A DNA stretch of 16,914 bases, taken from an uncultured Eubacteriales bacterium (lineage in GTDB: Bacteria > Bacillota > Clostridia > Oscillospirales > CAG-272). The translations under genes were made by a program, and so were the position numbers. Location: NCBI GenBank assembly GCA_900546635.1, contig URDS01000051.1:1-16914 (forward strand), given 5' to 3'. The notes beneath the pieces are model-generated. The model made no database searches. It had not been told where the DNA came from and saw nothing but the letters and a program-made list of their open reading frames with translations. Of the stretch, positions 1 through 6,172 are shown in pieces. The stretch's first letter is position 1; each line of letters begins with the position of its first letter.

Positions 1-48
1 TGACGCCTGGTACCCCCTCATGCCTGTACTCACGCTTATACGCGCCCC
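1..48 (-). repeat. Partial copy of a dispersed palindromic repeat (inverted copy of 5785-5832)
   Basis: The reverse complement of these 48 bases matches 5785-5832 at 47 of 48 positions; the only difference is at 36 (paired with 5797). Similarity stops sharply after base 48 and is cut by the window edge at base 1, so the copy probably continues to the left. It includes the first half of the 46-base hairpin unit seen at 5809-5854. No gene is supported in it. The two copies are in opposite orientation and flank the sulfatase-cdaA-cdaR-oxidoreductase block. Confidence 0.9.
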
Positions 49-50
49 AT

Positions 51-76
51 CGTCGCAAAACCTTGGTTTTGCGGCG
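51..76. other. Short inverted repeat between the dispersed repeat and the terminator
   Basis: The arms CGCAAAACC and GGTTTTGCG (54-62 and 65-73) are perfect complements around two central bases, with near-complementary flanks (CGT before, GCG after). It sits directly beside the repeat copy at 1-48 and could be a further part of that element; the copy at 5785 has no equivalent at its matching edge. No T-run follows it, so it is not an obvious terminator. Confidence 0.5.
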
Positions 77-79
77 TTC

Positions 80-123
80 AAAAAGGGACGGCTTCGGAAA
101 ATTTTCCGAAGCCGTCCCTTTTT
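80..123. terminator. Bidirectional intrinsic terminator, perfect 44-base palindrome
   Basis: Bases 80-123 form a perfect palindrome with 22-base arms centred between 101 and 102. The GC-rich core (GGGACGGCTTCGG and its complement) is flanked by A on one side and T on the other, so transcripts from either direction end in a hairpin plus U-run. It lies about 20 bases beyond the stop codon of the minus-strand sulfatase gene and so most likely ends that transcript. Whether it also stops a plus-strand transcript entering from the left cannot be seen. Confidence 0.88.
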
Positions 124-143
124 TCAAACATTCATCGTAAATT

Positions 144-1658
144 TTACTTTTTGACCATGCCGTTCTGCGCAAAACCCGCGCCCCCGCCGAGGTCCAGCCA
201 ATAATCCCCGCCGTCCGCGCCGCAAAATACCGTTTCCATCAGATACGGCTCACGCTCCAAAACGGCATACAGTTCCCGCCGAACCTCCGTATAGCGCGCG
301 TCCTCATACAGATTGACAAATTCATGCGGATCCGCTTTCAGGTCGTACAGTTCATAATAAACGCGCCCCTTTCTCCCCGCCCGGTTCACCTCAAGCTTCA
401 CGCCGTCCCGGACAACCGCGACCCGATTGTCGCATTCGGAAATGATAAAAGGACGTCCGCCGTTTTGCACCATCCGATCAAGCGGCATACCGTCGCACTT
501 TTTCGGGAGCGGCGCGCCGCCCGCGGACAAAATCGTCGGGAAAATTTCAAGCGAACTGACCGTTTCAAAAACGCGGCGCGCCGCGCGCTGTCCGGGTCTG
601 TGCACAAGCAGCGGTACGCGCAGAACATCCTCAAACAAGCTGCCGCTTTTTCCCCAAAGGCTGTGATTGCCCATCATTTCCCCGTGATCGGCGGTGAAAA
701 TCACCATCAGATTGTCGCCGAATTTTTTTTGCGCGGCGCGCAGGATCTGACCTGTTTTTTCGTCTATGAGCGCAATATTGCCGAAATAACGCCGCCGCCA
801 GCTTTGCCAATATTCCTCGCTGTAATTTTTCTGCGCGCCGTCCTTCGCCTTTTTGCTGCCCTCGGTGGTTCCGGGACCGTGGTAGCCGCGAAAATGGTAC
901 TTGCTCTCGTCATCCCATTCGTCCGCACAAGTCACGCGCGCGCCCATCAAAGAGACATCGATCGACTCGGTATACCGTTTCGGCGTATCAATCGGGTAAT
1001 GCGGCCCCGAAAAGCTGACCCAGATAAAATTCGGCCGGCTGCCGTCGCAGTTCTCTATATCCGAAACCGCGCGGTTCCCCGTCCACGCATCCGGATGCAT
1101 TTCCGCTTCAAACGGGAAATCATAGTATCCGTGATTCTCAGGATTCACATGCGCTTCATAGCGGCAGGTGCGGAGCATGTCTTTTTCTGCAAGTTCCTTG
1201 GCGTAATCGTCATAGTACCAGAGCGAATTGTTTTTGTCGTCCTGCAAAGAGAGCGTGTCCATGCCCAGCGAGCGGTAATACGTGATAAAATGCTCATACT
1301 CCAGCGTCATATCCGGGCGGGTCGCGGGATAGGGCACGGGGATGAAATGACATTTTCCGTGCAGAGCCGTCCGGTATCCCTGCTTTTTAAGTTCGGTAAA
1401 CAGATTCGGCCACTCCCTTGAAAGCGACGCGCCGAACGCATTGCTGATCGAGCCCGAAACGTGCGGATACAATCCGGTCATCCACGCGCAGCGCGACGGC
1501 AGGCAGACCGGACTGACCGTATAGGCGTTTTCATACACGTCCGAACACCGTGCAAGCGCGTCCGTCTCCGGCGTGCATCCGACCGTCGCGCCGTAACAGG
1601 ACAGGGTGCGCATATGCTGCTCATCGGTCGTAATCAATAAAATATGCGGTTTTTCCAT
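144..1658 (-). CDS. Sulfatase (arylsulfatase/type I sulfatase family), cytoplasmic
   Basis: A 504-residue member of the alkaline-phosphatase-like sulfatase family, which hydrolyses sulfate esters using a formylglycine made from an active-site Cys or Ser. The signature CLPSRCAWMTG starts at Cys52 (C-x-P-S-R, the Cys type that an anaerobic sulfatase-maturing enzyme can convert). Other expected elements are the N-terminal strand ending in Asp12 (ITTDEQ), HGKCHF near 101-106, GPHYP around His220, and the metal-binding DHGEMMGNH at 324-332 followed by Lys338. No signal peptide or membrane segment is seen, so the substrate is probably small and imported, for example a sulfated sugar; this is inference. 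The ATG at 1658 has an AGGGA-type ribosome site and gives the family's usual short N-terminus. An in-frame GTG at 1715, preceded by AAAGGA, would add 19 atypical residues. The gene stands alone with its own promoter and terminator; no maturase or sugar transporter is in the window. Confidence 0.93.
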   Translation of the reverse strand: MEKPHILLITTDEQHMRTLSCYGATVGCTPETDALARCSDVYENAYTVSPVCLPSRCAWMTGLYPHVSGSISNAFGASLSREWPNLFTELKKQGYRTALHGKCHFIPVPYPATRPDMTLEYEHFITYYRSLGMDTLSLQDDKNNSLWYYDDYAKELAEKDMLRTCRYEAHVNPENHGYYDFPFEAEMHPDAWTGNRAVSDIENCDGSRPNFIWVSFSGPHYPIDTPKRYTESIDVSLMGARVTCADEWDDESKYHFRGYHGPGTTEGSKKAKDGAQKNYSEEYWQSWRRRYFGNIALIDEKTGQILRAAQKKFGDNLMVIFTADHGEMMGNHSLWGKSGSLFEDVLRVPLLVHRPGQRAARRVFETVSSLEIFPTILSAGGAPLPKKCDGMPLDRMVQNGGRPFIISECDNRVAVVRDGVKLEVNRAGRKGRVYYELYDLKADPHEFVNLYEDARYTEVRRELYAVLEREPYLMETVFCGADGGDYWLDLGGGAGFAQNGMVKK

Positions 1659-1754
1659 AACAGCCGTCCCTGTATCCGCCGCGCGCAGTGCGCGCTCGCC
1701 CCCGCGCAGCGGCACAAATTTCCTTTCCCGGTTGATTTTTCACACTGTACCTGT

Positions 1755-1783
1755 ATCATACCAGCAGTTCCGGTTTTTGTCAA
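1755..1783 (-). promoter_or_regulatory. Sigma-A type promoter of the sulfatase gene
   Basis: Read on the minus strand, TTGACA (1783-1778) is followed after exactly 17 bases by TATGAT (1760-1755), one mismatch from the full consensus. Transcription should start near 1747, giving a leader of about 90 bases before the ATG at 1658. That leader carries AAAGGA upstream of the GTG at 1715 and a GC-rich inverted repeat (GCGCGC-act-GCGCGC, about 1680-1694). No operator palindrome is evident at the promoter itself. Confidence 0.85.
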
Positions 1784-1916
1784 TAAAAACGCAGGGGCAA
1801 AGGCGGTCTTGCCGGCCGCAAACCCCACCGTGCCCGCCGCCGCCCGCAAAAGAAAAAGTACAAGCGCCGTCTCTGTTTTTTTGGAAAATAAATTCTGTAT
1901 TTTTTATGAAAAATCT

Positions 1917-1952
1917 TTGCTTTGACGAGATACATATGGTATACTATATAAT
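1917..1952 (+). promoter_or_regulatory. Probable sigma-A promoter(s) of the cdaA-cdaR unit
   Basis: Two overlapping candidates lie in an AT-rich patch about 70-100 bases before cdaA. One is TTGCTT (1917-1922), a 17-base spacer and TATACT (1940-1945) with a TGG extended -10. The other is TTGACG (1922-1927) with TATATA at 1945 (17-base spacer) or TATAAT at 1947 (19-base spacer). The sequence cannot decide which is used. The rest of 1659-2020 shows the divergent sulfatase promoter and otherwise nothing I can name. Confidence 0.65.
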
Positions 1953-2020
1953 AAGTTTATTTTACGAAGCTGTTCTTTCGGACGGAAACGAGACAAACCG
2001 GGTTTTGCGGAGGTATCGCC

Positions 2021-2914
2021 ATGCAGACGTTTTTTGACGCCGTCGCCGCTTTTTTTAAAAAAATCGGCACGCAGTTTTTATCCATGTCCTTTTCGGATGT
2101 GATCGATATTGCGCTGCTTGCGGTGGTTTTATACTATATTTACCGATTTGTGCGCGAACGGCGCGCGGCGAAACTTGCGTTCGGTCTCGGACTGCTTGTC
2201 CTGCTCTACGCCGTGACCACGCTGCTCGATATGAACGCCATGAGCTTTCTGCTGCAAAACATCTTCCAGGTCGGACTGCTGGCGCTGATTATCCTGTTTC
2301 AGCCCGAACTGCGCGCCGCGCTGGAAAAAGTGGGCGGCGACCCGCTCCGCTCCCTGAAAAATCTGACCGAACCGAAAGAACTCAGCGAAAAAACCAAGGT
2401 GATCGACAACATCTGCATCGCGGCGACCGACATGTCCCGCGATCACACGGGCGCGCTGATCGTCATCGAGCGGACGACGCGGCTGGGCGACATTATGAAG
2501 ACCGGCGTCCTGATCGACGCGACGGTTTCGCAGAGTCTGATTAAAAATATATTTTTCAACAAGGCCGCGCTGCACGACGGCGCAATGATTATCAGCGAGA
2601 ACCGCATTGCGGCGGCGGGATGCTTCCTGCCCCTTACGCAGAACACCCGCATCAGCAAGGACAAGGGCACGCGGCACCGCGCGGGCGTGGGCATCAGCGA
2701 GGTCAGCGACGCGATCGTCATTATCGTTTCGGAGGAAACCGGCGAAATCTCGCTGGCAATCGGCGGCGAACTCTTCGGCTCGCAGAACTATACCACATTG
2801 CGCCAGCAAATCACCACCATGCTGCTCGGTGAAACGCCGGTCCGTAAAAAACTGAAATTTGCCAAACGCGGCAAACAGAAAAAGGGAGGGAACGACGACA
2901 ATGCCGGAAAATAA
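2021..2914 (+). CDS. cdaA: Diadenylate cyclase CdaA (c-di-AMP synthase, membrane-bound)
   Basis: Condenses two ATP into the second messenger c-di-AMP, which controls potassium and osmolyte transport and cell-wall homeostasis in Firmicutes. The 297-residue protein has three hydrophobic segments near residues 27-44, 52-69 and 79-95, then a DisA_N catalytic domain. The two diagnostic motifs are intact: DGA at 186-188 (LHDGAMI) and RHR at 218-220 (GTRHRAG). The C-terminus is basic and lysine-rich (from about 275). The ATG has a GGAGG site nine bases upstream. The length is slightly above the roughly 270 residues of the Bacillus enzyme because of the basic tail. Its end overlaps the start of cdaR by 14 bases, suggesting coupled translation with its usual regulatory partner. 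Confidence 0.97.
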   Translation: MQTFFDAVAAFFKKIGTQFLSMSFSDVIDIALLAVVLYYIYRFVRERRAAKLAFGLGLLVLLYAVTTLLDMNAMSFLLQNIFQVGLLALIILFQPELRAALEKVGGDPLRSLKNLTEPKELSEKTKVIDNICIAATDMSRDHTGALIVIERTTRLGDIMKTGVLIDATVSQSLIKNIFFNKAALHDGAMIISENRIAAAGCFLPLTQNTRISKDKGTRHRAGVGISEVSDAIVIIVSEETGEISLAIGGELFGSQNYTTLRQQITTMLLGETPVRKKLKFAKRGKQKKGGNDDNAGK

Positions 2915-4169
2915 AGAAATCAAAGATTCCGCCGCGGACAAAGCGGGCAAAAGCGGCCGGCGCGCGCCGAACCTCATCCCGCAGCTTTTGTGCGTCGTAC
3001 TCGCGGTGTTCGTATGGCTGTATGTCATGGCCAACAACAGCCCGGACTATGAGCGCACGTTTTCCGGCGTGCCTGTTTCCATTGAAAACACGGCGCTGCT
3101 CTCAAATTCAAACGGGCTGACCGTGCTGAGCGGCACCGGCAACCTTGCGGACATCACCATCACCGGGAAAAAGAGCGATCTGATCTCCTATTCGCTTGAA
3201 GATATTGTGGCCAGCGTGGATGTCGGCAGAATCACCGAGGCGGGGCGGCATCAGCTTTCGGTTTCCGTTACGACGCCGTCCGGCGCGATTCTCAAAAGCG
3301 TCAGTCCGACATCGGTTGAAGTCTATGTGGATCAAATCGCCACAAAAGTCGTGCCGGTCAAGGTCAACATCGTCTCGATTCAGTATGACCAGTCGATTTC
3401 ACTCGGCGTTCCCACGCCCGATGTGAACACCGTCACCATCAGCGGCCCCGCCTCGGTCATTGACGCGGCCGAATCCGCAGTGGTCAACTTAGAACTCGGC
3501 ACCGTCACCACAAGCGTGAGCGCACGGGGACAACTCCATCTTCTGACCGCAAACGGCGCCGCGATCGACAACCCCTTCGTCATGCTCTCCCAGAGTTCGG
3601 TGGGCGTTTCCATCCCGGTATATATCGAGCGGGAAATTCCGATCACGGTCGGCACGAAATACGGCTATTTCAATGATGACAACGCAACCATCCGCGTCGT
3701 GCCCGCCTCCATTATGGTGCGCGCCGATCCCAAACTGCTTGAGGGCGTGGAATCGCTTGAAGTCGCGACAATAGACGAAAAGCAGATCACCTCCAGCGAA
3801 ACCCAGATCGTGACCATCACACTGCCCGCGGGTGTGGAAAACGTCAGCGGCAGCACCACCGCCACAATTTCGGTGACGCACAAGGGCACCATGCTCAAAA
3901 GCGTGGCCGTGCAGAACATTTCCATCAAAAATCCGAACAACCTCACCTACAAACTGCTCACGGACAGTGTAAATATCACGCTCCGCGCGCCGAACAGCAT
4001 CGCCGAGGAAATCTCCGCCGAGGACATCCGCCTTGAGGCGGAACTGAACTACAGCGGCGTTACCGGGGTGGTTCAGCTGCCCGTGACCGTCATTGTCTCC
4101 AAAGCATTCCCCGAAAACACGGTCTATGAACTGGGCGAATATAAAATATCGGTGATGATCCAAAAATGA
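2901..4169 (+). CDS. cdaR: YbbR-domain protein CdaR, regulator of CdaA
   Basis: CdaR proteins are membrane-anchored, extracytoplasmic YbbR-repeat proteins that bind CdaA and modulate c-di-AMP output. This one has 422 residues: a charged cytoplasmic N-terminus, one membrane segment at about 25-44 (LLCVVLAVFVWLYVMANN), and then roughly four beta-rich YbbR repeats (about 50-145, 148-241, 245-328 and 332-419; limits approximate). Typical repeat phrases are visible, such as VSPTSVEVYVD and VTISGPASVID. The start at 2901 is chosen because GGGAGG lies just upstream and the charged, membrane-anchored N-terminus follows; an in-frame upstream start at 2859 would lie inside cdaA. The stop overlaps the next gene by four bases (ATGA). 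Confidence 0.93.
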   Translation: MPENKEIKDSAADKAGKSGRRAPNLIPQLLCVVLAVFVWLYVMANNSPDYERTFSGVPVSIENTALLSNSNGLTVLSGTGNLADITITGKKSDLISYSLEDIVASVDVGRITEAGRHQLSVSVTTPSGAILKSVSPTSVEVYVDQIATKVVPVKVNIVSIQYDQSISLGVPTPDVNTVTISGPASVIDAAESAVVNLELGTVTTSVSARGQLHLLTANGAAIDNPFVMLSQSSVGVSIPVYIEREIPITVGTKYGYFNDDNATIRVVPASIMVRADPKLLEGVESLEVATIDEKQITSSETQIVTITLPAGVENVSGSTTATISVTHKGTMLKSVAVQNISIKNPNNLTYKLLTDSVNITLRAPNSIAEEISAEDIRLEAELNYSGVTGVVQLPVTVIVSKAFPENTVYELGEYKISVMIQK

Positions 4170-5758
4170 ACAGATATATTCTCTCCGGCATTGCGCTGCC
4201 GCTCGACAGCGGCGCGGACGAAGCCGCCGACGCGGCGCGCGCACGCCTTGCCCGCGCCGGAATCCGGACGGAATCGCTCTCCCTCTTTCGGAAAAGCGTA
4301 GACGCCCGGCGCAAAGCGGACATCCGGCTGGTCTACTCGTTTTCCTTTGAAGTTCCGCGGCCGCTCCGTTCCGAAACGGTACAAAAGCTCGGCCTGCGCG
4401 CCGCGGCGTCCGACGCGCTCTCCGTGCGCTACGGCACAGCGCCTCTGCCCGCGCGCCCCGTCGTCGTCGGCATGGGACCGTGCGGCCTGTTTGCGGCGCT
4501 GCTGCTGGCAGAGCACGGCTATCGCCCTATTGTGCTTGAGAGAGGCGACTATATGGCCGCGCGCATACGCGCGGTCGAGCATTTTTATACATCGGGACAG
4601 CTTGACGAGAACTCCAACATCCAGTTCGGCGCGGGCGGCGCGGGAACCTTTTCGGACGGCAAACTCGTGACTCGAATCAACGACGCGCACTGCGCGTTCG
4701 TGCTCTCCAGACTGCACAGCTTCGGCGCGCCGCGCGAAATTCTGACACTGGCGAAGCCGCATATCGGCACGGACATTTTGCGAGGGGTCGTGCAGAATAT
4801 CGCAGACGAGATCACGCGGCGCGGCGGCGAAATCCGCTACCGTACGCCGCTTGTTTCTTTTGATGCGCCGCAAAACGCCTGCCGCAGACTGCATACAAAA
4901 AGCGGCGATTTGGACGCCGGCGTTCTTGTGCTTGCTGTAGGCCACAGCGCAAGAGACACCTATAAAATGCTGCTTGAGGGCGGCTTTTCGCTTTCGCCGA
5001 AGGATTTTTCGGTCGGTCTGCGCGTCGAGCACCGCAAAGCGGATATTGACCGCGCGCTGTACGGCGATTTTGCGGGACATCCCAAACTTCCCTATGCCGA
5101 ATACAACCTGTCGGCCAATACAAAAGCGCGCGGCGTGTATACTTTCTGTATGTGTCCCGGCGGCGAGGTCGTAGCGGGCGCGTCCGAGCAGGGCGGCCTC
5201 TGCGTCAACGGCATGAGCAACTTCGCCCGGAACGGCGAAAATTCCAACAGCGCGGTCTGCGTCTCGGTCTACAAAAGCGATTATGGCGCGACGCCCGCGG
5301 CGGCGATCGAATTTCAGCGCAGTCTGGAGCGCGCCGCTTTTACCGCCGGCGGCGGCGACTTTTCCGCCCCGATCAGCACGCTCGGCGATTTTCTTAACGG
5401 AACCTTCGGCGCCGGGTATTCCCGCATCCGTCCGACCTATATGGGCGGCCGGGTCCGCACGGCGAATTTGCGCGCGCTCTTCCCTGCGGCGCTCGGCGAC
5501 GCGCTTGCGGGCGGGCTTTGCGCGTTCGGCAAAAAGCTGCCCGGCTTTGACTGTCCGGACGCGCTGCTCACCGGTGTGGAAACGCGCACAAGCGCCCCGA
5601 TCCGCATTCTGCGCACCGACGCGCTCACCATGCCCGGCACGGACGATATTTATCCGGGCGGCGAGGGCGCGGGCTATGCGGGCGGCATTACCTCCGCCGC
5701 CGTGGACGGCGTAAAAATCGCGCTCCGCATCATGGAGCGCTTTCGTCCGTTTGAATAA
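4166..5758 (+). CDS. Uncharacterised FAD-dependent oxidoreductase (COG2509 type)
   Basis: A 530-residue flavoprotein of the 'uncharacterised FAD-dependent dehydrogenase' family; its substrate is unknown. A non-Rossmann N-terminal domain of about 95 residues comes first. The dinucleotide-binding fold follows, with VVVGMGPCG (99-107) and the acidic end of the second strand at Glu125 (IVLERG). A family-typical stretch, NIQFGAGGAGTFSDGKL (151-167), comes next, and the FAD-closing segment YPGGEGAGYAGGITSAA is near the C-terminus. There is no signal peptide. Its ATG overlaps the cdaR stop as ATGA, so it is probably translated from the same message. In many Firmicutes glmM follows cdaR; here this gene takes that place. 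A role in c-di-AMP or cell-wall biology is guilt by association only. Confidence 0.85.
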   Translation: MNRYILSGIALPLDSGADEAADAARARLARAGIRTESLSLFRKSVDARRKADIRLVYSFSFEVPRPLRSETVQKLGLRAAASDALSVRYGTAPLPARPVVVGMGPCGLFAALLLAEHGYRPIVLERGDYMAARIRAVEHFYTSGQLDENSNIQFGAGGAGTFSDGKLVTRINDAHCAFVLSRLHSFGAPREILTLAKPHIGTDILRGVVQNIADEITRRGGEIRYRTPLVSFDAPQNACRRLHTKSGDLDAGVLVLAVGHSARDTYKMLLEGGFSLSPKDFSVGLRVEHRKADIDRALYGDFAGHPKLPYAEYNLSANTKARGVYTFCMCPGGEVVAGASEQGGLCVNGMSNFARNGENSNSAVCVSVYKSDYGATPAAAIEFQRSLERAAFTAGGGDFSAPISTLGDFLNGTFGAGYSRIRPTYMGGRVRTANLRALFPAALGDALAGGLCAFGKKLPGFDCPDALLTGVETRTSAPIRILRTDALTMPGTDDIYPGGEGAGYAGGITSAAVDGVKIALRIMERFRPFE

Positions 5759-5784
5759 GGTCATTCGGCATACGCCCCCGATAC

Positions 5785-5832
5785 GGGGCGCGTATAGGCG
5801 TGAGTACAGGCATGAGGGGGTACCAGGCGTCA
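5785..5832 (+). repeat. Second copy of the dispersed repeat, inverted relative to 1-48
   Basis: These bases match the reverse complement of 1-48 with one difference (5797). The segment begins 26 bases after the oxidoreductase stop and runs into the first 46-base hairpin unit (5809-5854). Just upstream, 5773-5790 forms its own small GC stem (CGCCCC/GGGGCG). There is no T-run, so it is not an evident terminator for the cda unit. Confidence 0.9.
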
Positions 5833-5854
5833 GCCTGGGGGAGTCCTGATGCCA
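5809..5854 (+). repeat. 46-base imperfect palindromic unit A
   Basis: The unit folds on itself: GGCAT at the left end pairs with ATGCC near the right end, and inside it CCAGGC (5823-5828) and GCCTGG (5833-5838) form a stem closed by the four-base loop GTCA. It aligns without gaps to unit B at 5885-5930 (34 of 46 identical). Differences in paired positions are compensated, which argues that the folded form is what is conserved. Confidence 0.8.
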
Positions 5855-5884
5855 AAAAAAGAGGGGCCCGGCGCAGCCGGAATA

Positions 5885-5930
5885 GGCGTGAGGAGGGCCC
5901 CGGCGCAAGCCGGAAAGAGTCCTGACGCCA
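5885..5930 (+). repeat. 46-base imperfect palindromic unit B
   Basis: Same architecture as unit A: GGCGT pairs with ACGCC at the outside, and CCGGC (5900-5904) with GCCGG (5909-5913) forms the inner stem around loop GCAA. A further CCGGC-gca-GCCGG hairpin lies between the units at 5868-5880, next to a run of seven A (5854-5860). The phrase ATAGGCGTGAG precedes or begins both units (about 5794 and 5882). No open frame here looks like a real gene. Confidence 0.8.
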
Positions 5931-6060
5931 CAAGGAGAACCCCTTTCCGTAGGGCGTATTCGCGCCGTCGCGCCGCCAATGGCGGCAAACGCACGCTCGC
6001 CAGTCCCCGGCTTTCCGGCGGAATAAAGGCGAGACGCCTTTATTCCGCAATAACAAGCCT
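5931..6060. other. Hairpin-rich non-coding DNA, including a 14-bp perfect stem
   Basis: The clearest structure is a perfect 14-base-pair stem, 6018-6031 with 6035-6048, closed by the loop AGA. A smaller stem, GCCGCC-aat-GGCGGC, lies at 5972-5986. Neither is followed by a T-run on either strand, so they do not look like standard intrinsic terminators. The stretch continues the structured character of 5773-5930 and is read as part of the same repetitive intergenic element. Confidence 0.6.
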
Positions 6061-6091
6061 GTTTTCATGTTTGACTTTCTTGTTTTGCACC

Positions 6092-6134
6092 TGCGGCTGC
6101 GTCAGTGCCGCACTGTCCGCCGGCAGATCCGGCG
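6092..6134. other. Two adjacent hairpins upstream of recJ
   Basis: TGCGGC (6092-6097) pairs with GCCGCA (6107-6112) over a nine-base loop, and CGCCGG (6118-6123) pairs with CCGGCG (6129-6134) over a five-base loop. The second is followed by CTTAAAGTTGTTT, a poor T-tract, so it may be a weak terminator for the upstream unit or a leader structure of recJ. I could not identify a convincing -35/-10 pair for the recJ operon between 6049 and 6172. Confidence 0.4.
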
Positions 6135-6172
6135 CTTAAAGTTGTTTATTAAAAATTGGGAGATATAGATCA

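Noticed and set aside
5773..5790. Terminator for the cdaA-cdaR-oxidoreductase unit
   Set aside because: A short GC stem is present 15 bases after the stop, but no T-run follows, so it does not meet the usual requirements.
4124..5908. 594-codon open frame on the minus strand
   Set aside because: It lies opposite the FAD oxidoreductase, which has clear motifs and a ribosome-coupled start. The frame has arginine/alanine-rich shadow composition and no recognisable domain.
5809..5930. Possible CRISPR array
   Set aside because: Only two diverged 46-base units, each self-complementary over its length, with no set of equal spacers and no cas genes.
5730..6068. 112-codon minus-strand open frame across the repeat units
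   Set aside because: Its sequence follows the palindromic repeats and it overlaps the end of the oxidoreductase gene; likely a chance frame of the kind often annotated as hypothetical over such repeats.
5849..6139. 96-codon plus-strand open frame in the gap before recJ
   Set aside because: It runs through hairpin repeats, has low-complexity composition, has no ribosome binding site of note and resembles no family; better explained as repeat DNA.
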